The translations under genes were made by a program, and so were the position numbers. The notes beneath the pieces were generated by a model. The model saw nothing but the letters and a program-made list of their open reading frames with translations, made no database searches and was not told the DNA's origin. DNA of 64,000 nucleotides from Cellulosimicrobium cellulans (GTDB lineage: Bacteria > Actinomycetota > Actinomycetes > Actinomycetales > Cellulomonadaceae), in NCBI RefSeq assembly GCF_006539945.1, contig NZ_BJNZ01000012.1, positions 55,500 to 119,499 of the forward strand, written 5' to 3'. Of the stretch, positions 42,588 through 51,373 are shown in pieces. Position 1 is the stretch's first letter. Each line of letters opens with the position of its first letter.

Positions 42588-43937
42588 ATGACACAGACCG
42601 CGAACGGACGAGGGGCACCGTCGGCCCGCACGACCCCTCGTGCGGGCGCGGGCCGCACCGCGACGCGAGGCCGGACGAAGGCGCCGACGGGCCGCGAGGC
42701 GCGCCCCCGCACGACCGCCCCGACCGAGCGGCCCTGGCTCGGGCAGTGGAACAGCACCGTGACGAGCTACTACCTCCTCGTCGGCGCGACCGCGCTGCTG
42801 ACGATCATCGGGCTCGTCATGGTGTTCTCCAGCTCGGCCGTCACCCAGATCGCGGCGGGCAAGTCGCCGTTCGGCGCGTTCGTCGAGCAGGCGCGGTTCG
42901 CGCTCATGGGCCTCCCCGTGCTGCTGATCGCCGCGCGTGTCCCCGTCCGCTGGTACAAGCGCCTGGCCTGGCCCGGCCTGGTCGTCGCCGTCGGCCTGCT
43001 CGCCGCCGTCGTGGTGTTCGGCGACGCGACCGGCGGCAACCAGAACTGGCTGCCGATCGGATCGTTCCGGTTCCAGCCCTCCGAGCTCGCGAAGCTCGCG
43101 CTGGCGCTGTGGCTCGGGGTGGTCCTCGGCCGCAAGCAGCGGCTGCTCGGTGAGTGGCGGCACGTCCTCGTGCCCGCCGTGCCGGGAGCGCTCGCGGTCG
43201 TCGGTCTCGTGCTCGCCGGCCACGACCTCGGCACGGCGCTCGTCATCATGATGCTCGCGGCGGGTGCGTTCGTCGTGTCCGGCGCGAGCGCGCGCCTGCT
43301 CGGGCTGGGCGCGGCGGCCGCGGCCTTCGCCGTCGGCTACGGGTTGATCTACCTCCAGGAGGGCGGCGACCGTCTCGGCCGGATCGCATCGGCGTACGGG
43401 GAGTGCACGGACCCGCTCGGTGAGTGCTACCAGTCCCTGCACGGGCAGTGGGCGCTCGGGACCGGAGGGCTGACGGGCGTGGGGCTCGGCGCGAGCCGGG
43501 AGAAGTGGCTGTACCTGCCCGAGGCGCACAACGACTTCATCTTCGCCGTGATCGGCGAGGAGCTCGGGCTCTTCGGGACGCTGCTCGTCCTCGGTCTGTT
43601 CGTCGTCCTCGGACTGGCGATGAGCAGGATCGTGCGGCGCCACCCGGACCCGTTCGTCAAGATCGCCACGGCGGCCATCGGCTGCTGGATCGTCGGGCAG
43701 GCCTTCATCAACATCGGCGTGGTGATCGGGCTCCTGCCCGTGATCGGCGTACCGCTGCCGCTCGTGTCCGCCGGAGGCACGGCGCTCGTGACGACCATGG
43801 CCGCCCTCGGCGTCGTGATCTCGTTCGCGCGCACCGAGCCCGGCGCGGCCGAGGCGCTGGCGGCGCGGGGGAGCGTCGTGCGGCGCTCGCTCGCGGTCGT
43901 CGGCCGGGCCGCCCGGCCCCGGCGCCGGGCGCGATGA
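42588..43937 (+). CDS. ftsW: Septal peptidoglycan polymerase FtsW (SEDS)
   Basis: FtsW polymerises lipid II at the septum with FtsI. The 449-residue SEDS protein has a basic cytoplasmic N terminus (about 50 residues) and about ten membrane segments. It shows GLVMVFSSSAV, GGNQNWLPIGSFRFQPSELAKLALALWLG, the large extracellular loop with GECYQSLHGQWALGTGGLTGVGLGASREKWLYLPEAHNDFIFAVIGEELG (described by its conserved Asp/Glu), and GVPLPLVSAGGTAL. These separate FtsW/RodA from other families, and its place after murD identifies FtsW. A short basic tail follows the last segment. Confidence 0.96.
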   Translation: MTQTANGRGAPSARTTPRAGAGRTATRGRTKAPTGREARPRTTAPTERPWLGQWNSTVTSYYLLVGATALLTIIGLVMVFSSSAVTQIAAGKSPFGAFVEQARFALMGLPVLLIAARVPVRWYKRLAWPGLVVAVGLLAAVVVFGDATGGNQNWLPIGSFRFQPSELAKLALALWLGVVLGRKQRLLGEWRHVLVPAVPGALAVVGLVLAGHDLGTALVIMMLAAGAFVVSGASARLLGLGAAAAAFAVGYGLIYLQEGGDRLGRIASAYGECTDPLGECYQSLHGQWALGTGGLTGVGLGASREKWLYLPEAHNDFIFAVIGEELGLFGTLLVLGLFVVLGLAMSRIVRRHPDPFVKIATAAIGCWIVGQAFINIGVVIGLLPVIGVPLPLVSAGGTALVTTMAALGVVISFARTEPGAAEALAARGSVVRRSLAVVGRAARPRRRAR

Positions 43938-44037
43938 CCCCCGGTCCGGGACCGGGCGACGCCCGGCCACCCGCGACCCACAGCTTCAGACCAGAGCCAG
44001 GACGCGGCGACCGCCGCAGGGAAGGACGACGAGGTAC

Positions 44038-45189
44038 GTGACGACGATCGGTTCGGTGGTGCTCGCAGGCGGCGGGACGGCGGGGCACGTGAACCCGCTC
44101 CTGGCGGTGGCGGACGAGCTGCGGGCGCGTGAGCCCGGCGTGGTGGTGACCGCGCTCGGGGTCGCGGGCGGGCTGGAGGACGACCTCGTGCCCGCGCGCG
44201 GCTACCCGCTGCGGCACGTGCCGCGCGTCCCGCTCCCGCGGCGGCCGAGCGCCGAGTGGGTCAACCTCCCGGGGCGGCTCAGGTCGGCGGTCGACGCCGC
44301 GGGCGCCGTGATCGACGAGACGGACGCACGCGTCGTCGTGGGCTTCGGCGGCTACGTCTCGACCCCCGCCTACCTCGCCGCGCGCCGTCGTGACGTCCCG
44401 GTGGTGATCCACGAGCAGAACGCCCGACCCGGGCTCGCCAACCGGCTCGGCGCCCGGTGGGCCGCGCGCGTCGGCGTGACCTTCGAGGGCACGCCGCTCA
44501 AGGGCGGTGTGGTGACCGGTCTGCCGCTGCGCCGCGAGATCCAGGACCTCGTGGCCGCCCGGGCCGCCGACGCGGTGGCGGTCCGCGCCGACGCCGCGGC
44601 GCGGCTCGGGCTCGACCCGGGTCGGCGCACGCTCGTCGTCACGGGCGGGTCGCTCGGGGCGCAGAGCCTCAACGAGGCGGTCTCCGGGGCGGCCGACGCG
44701 CTCCTCGGCGCAGGCGCGCAGGTGCTGCACCTGACGGGCAAGGGGAAGGACGCCGCCGTCCGCGACGCGGCCGCGGCCGCCGTCGCGTCGCGTCCGGGCG
44801 CGCGGTACGACGTGCGCGAGTACCTCGCCGAGATGCAGCTCGCGCTCGCCGTCGCGGACCTGGTCGTGTGCCGTGCGGGCGCCGGGACCGTGGGGGAGCT
44901 CGCCGCGCTGGGCATCCCCGCCGTGTACGTCCCCCTGCCGATCGGCAACGGCGAGCAGCGGCTCAACGCCGGCCCGGTGGTCGCGGCGGGCGGTGGACTG
45001 CTCGTCGACGACGCGCAGCTCGACGCGGCGTGGGTCGCGCGCGAGGTCCCGGCGCTGCTCGGCGACCCGGGACGCCTCGACGCGATGGCGCGCGCAGCGG
45101 CGGGCGCGGGGGTGCGCGACGGCGCGGCGCGCGTCGCCGACCTCGTCGCCGAGGCGGTCGCCGCCGGCCAGACCAGGGCGCGCTCGTGA
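44038..45189 (+). CDS. murG: Lipid II synthase MurG
   Basis: MurG transfers GlcNAc from UDP-GlcNAc to lipid I. The 383-residue GT-B enzyme has GGGTAGHVNPLLA at the N terminus, GFGGYVSTPAYLAA, VIHEQNARPGLAN, VTGGSLGAQSLNE, and the UDP-GlcNAc-binding VCRAGAGTVGELAALGIPAVYVPLP. GTG 44038 has the purine-rich GGGAAGGACGACGAGG upstream. Its TGA overlaps the murC start. The 100-nt gap after ftsW holds no terminator. Confidence 0.97.
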   Translation: MTTIGSVVLAGGGTAGHVNPLLAVADELRAREPGVVVTALGVAGGLEDDLVPARGYPLRHVPRVPLPRRPSAEWVNLPGRLRSAVDAAGAVIDETDARVVVGFGGYVSTPAYLAARRRDVPVVIHEQNARPGLANRLGARWAARVGVTFEGTPLKGGVVTGLPLRREIQDLVAARAADAVAVRADAAARLGLDPGRRTLVVTGGSLGAQSLNEAVSGAADALLGAGAQVLHLTGKGKDAAVRDAAAAAVASRPGARYDVREYLAEMQLALAVADLVVCRAGAGTVGELAALGIPAVYVPLPIGNGEQRLNAGPVVAAGGGLLVDDAQLDAAWVAREVPALLGDPGRLDAMARAAAGAGVRDGAARVADLVAEAVAAGQTRARS

Positions 45190-46664
45190 CGACCCACGGT
45201 GCGGCCGCCCCGGTCCCGCTCGAGGAGCTCGGCACCGTCCACCTCGTCGGTGTCGGCGGCGCCGGCATGTCCGTGGTCGCGCGGCTCCTCGCCGCCCACG
45301 GCGTCCGGGTGCAGGGCTCGGACGCGCGCGAGAGCGAGACGCTCGCCGCCCTCCGGGCCGACGGCGTGCAGGTCTGGGCGGGCCACGACGCCGCCCACGT
45401 CGCGAGCGCCGACACGGTGGTGGTCTCGAGCGCGGTCCGCGAGTCGAACCCGGAGCTCTCCGCCGCGCGTGCCGCAGGGCTCCGCGTGCTGCACCGCTCG
45501 CAGGCGCTCGCGTCGCTCATGGTGCGCGACCGCTCGGTCGCGGTCGCGGGCGCGCACGGCAAGACGACGACGTCCGCGATGATCGCGACGGTCCTGCGCG
45601 GTGCGGGCCTCGACCCGTCGTTCGCGATCGGCGGCACGGTGCTCACCGCGGACGGTCCCGTCGCCGGGGGGCACCTCGGGTCGGACGTCCTCGTGGCCGA
45701 GGCGGACGAGTCCGACGGCTCGTTCCTCAACTACGCGCCCGACGTCGCCGTCGTGACGAACGTCGAGCCGGACCACCTCGACCACTACGGCTCGCGCGCC
45801 GCGTTCGAGCGGGCGTTCGTCGACTTCGCCGCGCGGATCGCCCCGGGCGGGACGCTCGTCGCGTGCGCCGACGACCCGGGGGCCCGGGCGCTCGCGGCGG
45901 CCCACGCCGCGGGCGGGGGTGCGGTCGTCACGTACGGCACGTCCGCCGACGCGGACGTCTGCGTGTCGGACGTGCGCCCGACGACCGACGACGGGCGTGC
46001 GGGCGTGCGCGCGTCTCTGACGGGGGCCGTCGGCACCGCGGCTCTCGACGGGCTGGAGCTCCGGCTGCGGGTGCCCGGCCACCACAACGCGCTCAACGCC
46101 ACGGCCGCGGTCGTGACGGCGGTCCTGCTCGGCGTGGACGCGTCGGCGGCGGTCGCCGCAGCGCACGGCTTCCTCGGCACGGGGCGCCGGTTCGAGGCGC
46201 GCGGGGAGGCCGGCGGGGTGCGCGTCGTCGACGACTACGCGCACCACCCGACGGAGGTCGCGGCGCTGCTGGCCGCCGCGCGACCCGTCGCCGCGGGCGG
46301 CCGGGTGCTCGTGCTCTTCCAGCCGCACCTGTACTCGCGCACCGCGACGTTCGCGCGCGAGTTCGCCGACGCGCTGGGCGCCGCGGACGAGGTCGTGGTC
46401 ACGGGGGTCTACGCCGCGCGCGAGGACCCCGACCCGGGGGTGGGCGCGCACACGATCACCGACCTGATGGACGCCCCCGACGTCGTGGTGGCGGCCGTGG
46501 AGGACCGGGTCGAGGCCGCGCACCGCGTCGCGGACGCCGCGCGGCCGGGCGACCTCGTGCTCACGGTCGGCGCCGGCGACGTGACGGAGCTGGGCACGGT
46601 CGTCCTCGCGCGGATCGCCGAGCGGGCCGCGGGCGCCGGGGCCTCCGGAGGGGGCGAGGCCTGA
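45186..46664 (+). CDS. murC: UDP-MurNAc--L-alanine ligase
   Basis: MurC starts the stem peptide by adding L-Ala to UDP-MurNAc. The 492-residue protein has HLVGVGGAGMSVVARLL, VVSSAVRESNPEL, the ATP loop AGAHGKTTTSAMI, EADESDGSFL, NVEPDHLDHYGS, and DDYAHHPTEVAALL with QPHLYSRT. GTG 45186 overlaps the murG stop and sits ten codons before the Rossmann strand. ftsQ follows with a TGATG overlap. murB and ddl, often nearby in other phyla, are not in this window. Confidence 0.96.
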   Translation: MTTHGAAAPVPLEELGTVHLVGVGGAGMSVVARLLAAHGVRVQGSDARESETLAALRADGVQVWAGHDAAHVASADTVVVSSAVRESNPELSAARAAGLRVLHRSQALASLMVRDRSVAVAGAHGKTTTSAMIATVLRGAGLDPSFAIGGTVLTADGPVAGGHLGSDVLVAEADESDGSFLNYAPDVAVVTNVEPDHLDHYGSRAAFERAFVDFAARIAPGGTLVACADDPGARALAAAHAAGGGAVVTYGTSADADVCVSDVRPTTDDGRAGVRASLTGAVGTAALDGLELRLRVPGHHNALNATAAVVTAVLLGVDASAAVAAAHGFLGTGRRFEARGEAGGVRVVDDYAHHPTEVAALLAAARPVAAGGRVLVLFQPHLYSRTATFAREFADALGAADEVVVTGVYAAREDPDPGVGAHTITDLMDAPDVVVAAVEDRVEAAHRVADAARPGDLVLTVGAGDVTELGTVVLARIAERAAGAGASGGGEA

Positions 46665-47737
46665 TGCGCCCGCCGCCCCGGCCCCGACCCGCCGCACCCC
46701 GACCGGACCGGTCGGTCGCGGGGGAGCGCGCCGCGCGGCCGACGGCCCCGGGGGCGTCGCGGTCCGGGACGTCGACGCCGGCTCCTCGGGCCCCGGCCGA
46801 GGAGACGCCCACGCGACCGGTCCGGCGGGTGGCCGCGACCGGGCGCGAGCTCGTGCCGTCGACCGCGGAGCGTCCCGCCGCGGGCAGGGCGGCGCACCCG
46901 CGGAGCGGCGGAGGGCCGGGGAACGGCGGGGGGCGGGGGAACGGCGGCGCCGGGACGCCGACCGCGCCGCGCGGGACATCGACGGCTCCGGTCGGCGTCG
47001 TGTCGCACGGGATGACCGAGCGCCTGGCCGAGCGCGACGCGATGCGTCGGCACCGGGTGCGCACCCGCGTGCTGGGATGGACGACCGGCGTCCTCGTCGT
47101 GGCCGCGCTCGTGTGGGTCGCGTTCTTCTCCTCGGTGCTCGGGCTCGACCCGGAGGACGTGACGATCTCGGGAGAGGGGACGGTGATCGACCCGACCCAG
47201 GTCGAGTCCGTGGTCGCCGAGGCCGCCGGGGTGCCGCTGCCGCGGCTGGACACGGTCGCGCTGCGCGAGCGGGTCCTGGCCCTCAACGGCGTCCGCGACG
47301 TCGAGATCCGCCGTGCCTGGCCCACAGGACTGAGCGTGCTGCTCGAGTCGCGCGAGCCCGTGGTCGCCGTCCCGGTGGACGGCGGGTTCGCGCTCCTCGA
47401 CGCCGACGGCGTCCAGGTCCGGACCGACCCCGCGGTCCCCGAGGGTCTGCCGGAGATCGACGCCCCGCTCGACGAGCGCGGGGCGAAGGCGCTCGACGCG
47501 GCGCTCGTGCTCCTCAACGCCCTTCCGCCGGATCTGCACGCGCAGGTCGCCGAGGTCTCGGCCCCGACGCGCGACGCGGTCCGGATGACGCTCCGGGACG
47601 GCGTCGTGGTGGAGTGGGGGAGCTCGGAGGAGGCGGCGCTCAAGGTGCGCGTCCTCCAGACGCTGCGGGCGGTCCCGGAGAACGCGGGCGTGACGCTGTA
47701 CGACGTCTCGGCGCCCACGATGCCGGTGACGCGATGA
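46664..47737 (+). CDS. ftsQ: Division protein FtsQ
   Basis: FtsQ is a bitopic scaffold of the divisome. The 357-residue protein has a very long disordered cytoplasmic tail rich in Arg, Pro, Gly and Ala (1-135, with a GNGGGRGNGG stretch), a membrane segment at about 143-162, a POTRA domain (about 163-235: LDPEDVTISGEG, VPLPRLDTVALRERVLALNGVRDVEIRRAWP) and the FtsQ beta domain after it. The tail is longer than in E. coli but common in actinobacteria. ATG 46664 overlaps the murC stop. An ftsZ promoter follows. Confidence 0.93.
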   Translation: MRPPPRPRPAAPRPDRSVAGERAARPTAPGASRSGTSTPAPRAPAEETPTRPVRRVAATGRELVPSTAERPAAGRAAHPRSGGGPGNGGGRGNGGAGTPTAPRGTSTAPVGVVSHGMTERLAERDAMRRHRVRTRVLGWTTGVLVVAALVWVAFFSSVLGLDPEDVTISGEGTVIDPTQVESVVAEAAGVPLPRLDTVALRERVLALNGVRDVEIRRAWPTGLSVLLESREPVVAVPVDGGFALLDADGVQVRTDPAVPEGLPEIDAPLDERGAKALDAALVLLNALPPDLHAQVAEVSAPTRDAVRMTLRDGVVVEWGSSEEAALKVRVLQTLRAVPENAGVTLYDVSAPTMPVTR

Positions 47738-47788
47738 GCAGCGCGGAAGGGCCGTGGACGGCGATACCCGACACGCGCGAGGCGGTCG

Positions 47789-47817
47789 TTGATGATGGGC
47801 ACGTCGACACCTACGGT
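47789..47817 (+). promoter_or_regulatory. ftsZ promoter
   Basis: TTGATG (47789-47794), a 17-nt spacer and TACGGT (47812-47817) give a plausible promoter 80 nt before the ftsZ start, allowing expression of ftsZ independent of the upstream mur genes. Confidence 0.5.
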
Positions 47818-47846
47818 CGACCCATGAACGACCTGACATAACTATA

Positions 47847-47863
47847 ACCCTCTAGTTGAGGGT
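47847..47863 (+). promoter_or_regulatory. Inverted repeat ACCCTC-TAGTT-GAGGGT in the ftsZ leader
   Basis: A perfect 6-bp inverted repeat with a 5-nt centre lies in an AT-rich island (TGACATAACTATAACCC...) between the putative ftsZ start of transcription and the gene. It could be an operator or an RNA hairpin. Similar AACCCTC/GAGGGTT elements before actinobacterial ftsZ genes are recalled, not checked. Confidence 0.4.
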
Positions 47864-47898
47864 GAAGGTTCAGGGCTGACCGATCGAGAGGCATTGAC

Positions 47899-49236
47899 GT
47901 GGCAACTCCGCAGAACTACCTAGCAGTGATCAAGGTGGTCGGCATCGGCGGTGGGGGCGTGAACGCCGTCAACCGGATGATCGAGGTCGGCCTCAAGGGC
48001 GTCGAGTTCATCGCCATCAACACGGACGCGCAGGCGCTCCTCATGTCGGACGCCGACGTCAAGCTCGACGTCGGCCGCGAGCTGACGCGCGGGCTGGGCG
48101 CCGGCGCGGATCCCGAGGTCGGCAAGAAGGCCGCCGAGGACCACGCCGAGGAGATCGAGGACGTGCTGCGCGGCGCGGACATGGTCTTCGTCACCGCGGG
48201 CGAGGGCGGTGGCACCGGCACGGGCGGCGCGCCCGTCGTCGCGCGCATCGCGCGCTCGCTCGGCGCGCTCACCGTCGGTGTCGTGACCCGGCCGTTCACC
48301 TTCGAGGGTCGTCGCCGCTCCGTCCAGGCGGACCAGGGCATCGAGAACCTCCGCAACGAGGTCGACACCCTCATCGTCATCCCCAACGACCGCCTCCTGT
48401 CGATGTCCGACCGCAACGTCAGCGCGCTCCAGGCGTTCCACCAGGCCGACCAGGTGCTGCTCTCCGGTGTCCAGGGCATCACGGACCTCATCACGACGCC
48501 CGGCCTCATCAACCTCGACTTCGCCGACGTGAAGTCGGTGATGCAGGGGGCAGGCAGCGCCCTCATGGGCATCGGCAACGCGCGCGGCGACGACCGCGCG
48601 GTCCAGGCCGCCGAGATGGCGATCTCGTCGCCGCTGCTGGAGGCAAGCATCGACGGCGCCCACGGCGTGCTCCTGTCGATCCAGGGTGGCTCCGACCTCG
48701 GGCTCTTCGAGATCAACGAGGCGGCGCGACTCGTCCACGAGGCCGCCCACACTGAGGCGAACATCATCTTCGGCGCCGTGATCGACGACGCCCTGGGCGA
48801 CGAGGTGCGCGTCACCGTCATCGCCGCGGGCTTCGACGGCGGAGCGCCGCAGGTCCGCGGCGACGCCCGCGCGCTCGGCCAGGTGGCCGGGGCGCAGCGC
48901 CCGGCGACGAGCGCGATCCCGGTCGTCCCGGCGGCGCGCCCGGTGCCGCCGGCGCCGACGACGGGCGCGCACACGCTGCCCCGCCCGGTGGTGCCGATCC
49001 AGCCGGAGGCCGACGACGTGCCCGTCACGCTCGACGGCGGCTCGGGCCCGGTCCCCGTCCAGCCGGCGCCCGCCCCGACGTTCACGGTGGTCGGCTCGGG
49101 CGACGTGGCGAACCAGAACGCCGACGCGGTGCCCGGCGGCCAGAACGCGGGCGTCGAGGTGCCGCCGCGGATCTTCGACGAGGAGCCCGCGCGCCGCAAG
49201 GTCGATGAGCTCGACGTCCCCGACTTCCTCAAGTGA
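47899..49236 (+). CDS. ftsZ: Cell division GTPase FtsZ
   Basis: FtsZ polymerises into the Z ring. The 445-residue tubulin homologue has [15 protein letters not shown], the T4 loop [12 protein letters not shown] (about 103-114), RPFTFEG, and the T7 loop [12 protein letters not shown] Pro/Ala-rich linker from about 320 leads to the C-terminal conserved peptide [10 protein letters not shown], which docks SepF and other partners. GTG 47899 is preceded by GAGAGG. The next gene, pgeF, begins 27 nt after the stop. All core motifs are intact. Confidence 0.98.
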   Translation: MATPQNYLAVIKVVGIGGGGVNAVNRMIEVGLKGVEFIAINTDAQALLMSDADVKLDVGRELTRGLGAGADPEVGKKAAEDHAEEIEDVLRGADMVFVTAGEGGGTGTGGAPVVARIARSLGALTVGVVTRPFTFEGRRRSVQADQGIENLRNEVDTLIVIPNDRLLSMSDRNVSALQAFHQADQVLLSGVQGITDLITTPGLINLDFADVKSVMQGAGSALMGIGNARGDDRAVQAAEMAISSPLLEASIDGAHGVLLSIQGGSDLGLFEINEAARLVHEAAHTEANIIFGAVIDDALGDEVRVTVIAAGFDGGAPQVRGDARALGQVAGAQRPATSAIPVVPAARPVPPAPTTGAHTLPRPVVPIQPEADDVPVTLDGGSGPVPVQPAPAPTFTVVGSGDVANQNADAVPGGQNAGVEVPPRIFDEEPARRKVDELDVPDFLK

Positions 49237-49263
49237 CCCGGTGCTGACCCAGGGCCGGACCCG

Positions 49264-50154
49264 ATGAGCACCCGACCCGCGTCCGACGGGAGGGGCGGTG
49301 TCCTCGACGCCGCCCCTCCCGTCGTGCTCGAGGTGGATCTCGGTCCCGGCGTGCGTGCCGGGTTCACGACCCGCACGGGTGGTGTCTCACCGGAACCGTG
49401 GGACTCGCTCAACCTCGGCCTCAACGTGACCGACGACGTGACGCGCGTCCGGAGCAACCGTGCGCGCGCGTCCGCGTGGCTCGGGGCTCCGGTCGCCTTC
49501 TCCTCCCAGGTGCACGGCACGGACGTCGTGCGGCTGGGCTCCCCGCCCCGGGACGGGGACGGTGCGCCCGTCGACTCGGTGGGCGAGGCCGACGCGATCG
49601 TCGCGACCGCACCGGGCGTGGGGCTCGGCGTGCTCGTGGCCGACTGCGTGCCGGTGCTCCTGGCGGACGCCGACGCGGGTGTCGTCGGGGTCGCACACGC
49701 CGGGCGGCGCGGGCTCGCGCACGGCGTCGTCCCGGCCGTCCTCGAGGCGATGCTCGCGGCGGGCGCCCGGACCGGGAACGTCCGGGCCGCCGTCGGGCCG
49801 AGCGCGTGCGGCCGGTGCTACGAGGTTCCCGCCACCATGCGCGACGACGTCGCGCTCGCGCGGCCGGCCACGCGGTCCACGACGTCGTGGGGCACCCCCG
49901 CGCTCGACCTGCCGGCGGGCGTGGTCGCCGACCTCGTCGCCGCGGGGGTCGAGGACGTCCTCCGCGTCGACGCGTGCACGATCGAGGACGACCGGTTCTT
50001 CTCGCACCGGCGCGCCGCGCGCGGCGGGACGACGACCGGTCGCTTCGCCGGGCTGGTGGCGCTCTCCGCCGCACGACCGCCCTGGTCTCGACCTCCGGGT
50101 GAGGTTGAGGACGCCGGGCGTGTCGTCCCCGGTTCGTCCGACGCCCTCGGTTAG
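49264..50154 (+). CDS. pgeF: Multicopper-oxidase-fold purine nucleosidase / D-Ser edit enzyme (PgeF, YfiH family)
   Basis: PgeF-type DUF152 proteins have been reported to hydrolyse purine nucleosides and, in E. coli, to remove UDP-MurNAc-L-Ser misincorporation. The 296-residue protein has GFTTRTGGVSPEPWDSLNLG, QVHGTDVV, ADCVPVLLAD, GVAHAGRRGLAHGV and GPSACGRCYEV, containing the metal-binding His/Cys set. It lies between ftsZ and sepF, its usual actinobacterial position. A C-terminal extension of about 25 residues follows the core. The PLP-binding YggS gene that normally follows is absent here. Confidence 0.93.
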   Translation: MSTRPASDGRGGVLDAAPPVVLEVDLGPGVRAGFTTRTGGVSPEPWDSLNLGLNVTDDVTRVRSNRARASAWLGAPVAFSSQVHGTDVVRLGSPPRDGDGAPVDSVGEADAIVATAPGVGLGVLVADCVPVLLADADAGVVGVAHAGRRGLAHGVVPAVLEAMLAAGARTGNVRAAVGPSACGRCYEVPATMRDDVALARPATRSTTSWGTPALDLPAGVVADLVAAGVEDVLRVDACTIEDDRFFSHRRAARGGTTTGRFAGLVALSAARPPWSRPPGEVEDAGRVVPGSSDALG

Positions 50155-50216
50155 CGTGAACGCACCGGTCCGACGGCCGGTGGACCGACGGATCGATCGA
50201 GGACGGAGCAAGGCCC

Positions 50217-50702
50217 ATGGCGGGAGCGCTGCGCAAGACCATGCTGTATCTGGGCCTCGCTGATGATCGCGGCGAGGACGAGCAGGACGAGTACGTCGAC
50301 GAGCTCGACGAGACGGGGGCGGACGTGTCGCACGACTACCAGGCCCAGGTGACGCCGCTGCACCGCGCGCTCGGACCGCGCGAGGTGCCGCAGACGAGCA
50401 TGTCGGCCGCCGAGCTGCGCAGGATCACGACGGTGCACCCGCGCTCCTACAACGACGCGCGCGTGATCGGGGAGGCGTTCCGCGGTGGCACGCCCGTGAT
50501 CATGAACCTGTCGGACATGGACGACGCAGACGCGAAGCGCCTGGTGGACTTCTCCGCGGGTCTGATCTTCGGTCTCCACGGCGCCATCGAGCGCGTCACC
50601 AACAAGGTGTTCCTGCTCTCGCCCGAGCACGTGGAGATCACCGGCGAGGAGCAGGCCGCCGCGCCGGCTCCCGGGCGCGCCGGGTTCTACAACCAGAGCT
50701 GA
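50217..50702 (+). CDS. sepF: FtsZ-anchoring protein SepF
   Basis: SepF tethers FtsZ to the membrane in actinobacteria, which lack FtsA. The 161-residue protein has an N-terminal amphipathic helix ([14 protein letters not shown]), an acidic linker (about 15-45) and a SepF domain (about 70-145: [29 protein letters not shown] and [25 protein letters not shown]). A short tail ends AGFYNQS. ATG 50217 lies 62 nt after pgeF. A TAGCGT hexamer at 50152-50157, overlapping the pgeF stop, may be a -10 for sepF. Confidence 0.96.
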   Translation: MAGALRKTMLYLGLADDRGEDEQDEYVDELDETGADVSHDYQAQVTPLHRALGPREVPQTSMSAAELRRITTVHPRSYNDARVIGEAFRGGTPVIMNLSDMDDADAKRLVDFSAGLIFGLHGAIERVTNKVFLLSPEHVEITGEEQAAAPAPGRAGFYNQS

Positions 50703-50706
50703 CGAC

Positions 50707-50790
50707 GTGCGGGGCGCGTCGCGCCCGCCGAGCACGCGCCCCGCGCACGGCAGTGAGGGACGGACGTGGAGACACGTCCGTCCCTCTTCT
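50707..50790 (+). terminator. Tandem terminators after sepF
   Basis: The first hairpin pairs GGGGCGCGT (50711-50719) with ACGCGCCCC (50734-50742). The second is a perfect 14-bp stem GAGGGACGGACGTG (50755-50768) / CACGTCCGTCCCTC (50773-50786) with a GAGA loop and TTCT after it. This is the clearest intrinsic terminator in the window and marks the end of the main division operon. Confidence 0.85.
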
Positions 50791-50856
50791 GCTGTGCGCA
50801 CGGCCGGCGCGTGTCCCGTGCCCGGTCGCGGGACGTACGTCTGGCACAGTTGACCC

Positions 50857-51147
50857 GTGATCTGGGACCTCATCACAGGGATCGTCGGATTCCTGCTCTG
50901 GCTCTACCTGCTGCTGCTCATCGGTCGGCTCGTGTTCGACTGGGTGCAGTTCTTCGCGCGCGACTGGCGGCCACGAGGCGCCGTCCTCGTGATCGCCGAG
51001 GTGATCTACTCGGCGACCGACCCACCCCTGCGTGCGCTGCGCCGTCTCATCCCGCCGCTCTCGCTGGGGCAGGTGCGCCTCGACCTGGCGTTCATCATCC
51101 TCTTCTTCGCGGTGACGATCGCCGCGCAGATCGTCTCGTCGCTCTGA
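50857..51147 (+). CDS. YggT-family membrane protein
   Basis: This 96-residue protein has two membrane segments (about 5-27 and 75-94) around the YggT motif IYSATDPPLRALRRLIPPL. YggT proteins of unknown function sit between sepF and divIVA in most actinobacteria and are linked to division or osmotic tolerance. GTG 50857 has CACAGT (50845-50850) 6 nt upstream and no ribosome site, so the transcript appears leaderless. It starts after a strong terminator, so it is separately transcribed from sepF. Confidence 0.9.
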   Translation: MIWDLITGIVGFLLWLYLLLLIGRLVFDWVQFFARDWRPRGAVLVIAEVIYSATDPPLRALRRLIPPLSLGQVRLDLAFIILFFAVTIAAQIVSSL

Positions 51148-51216
51148 GACGCACGTCACGCGCCCTGGGCGCCCGCCCCGCCGGCCGGGGTGCGCTACGT
51201 CCGGTTCGCCCCGACC

Positions 51217-51243
51217 GTGACGGGCCGGACGCCGGACCGTCAC
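51217..51243 (+). terminator. Possible hairpin terminator after yggT
   Basis: GTGACGG (51217-51223) pairs with CCGTCAC (51237-51243), with a further GCCGG-rich inner loop. It lies in the 226-bp gap before divIVA, which otherwise shows no gene. Confidence 0.35.
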
Positions 51244-51373
51244 GTCATCCACACGGGCGCGCGGCGCGCGAACGCGCGGCCGCTCCCGGCCCCCACGGGC
51301 AATCTCCGCTACTTTGGACTCTGGTGATCGCGAGGTCGCCCGGACCGACACGCAAACGCTATGAGGTGAACCG

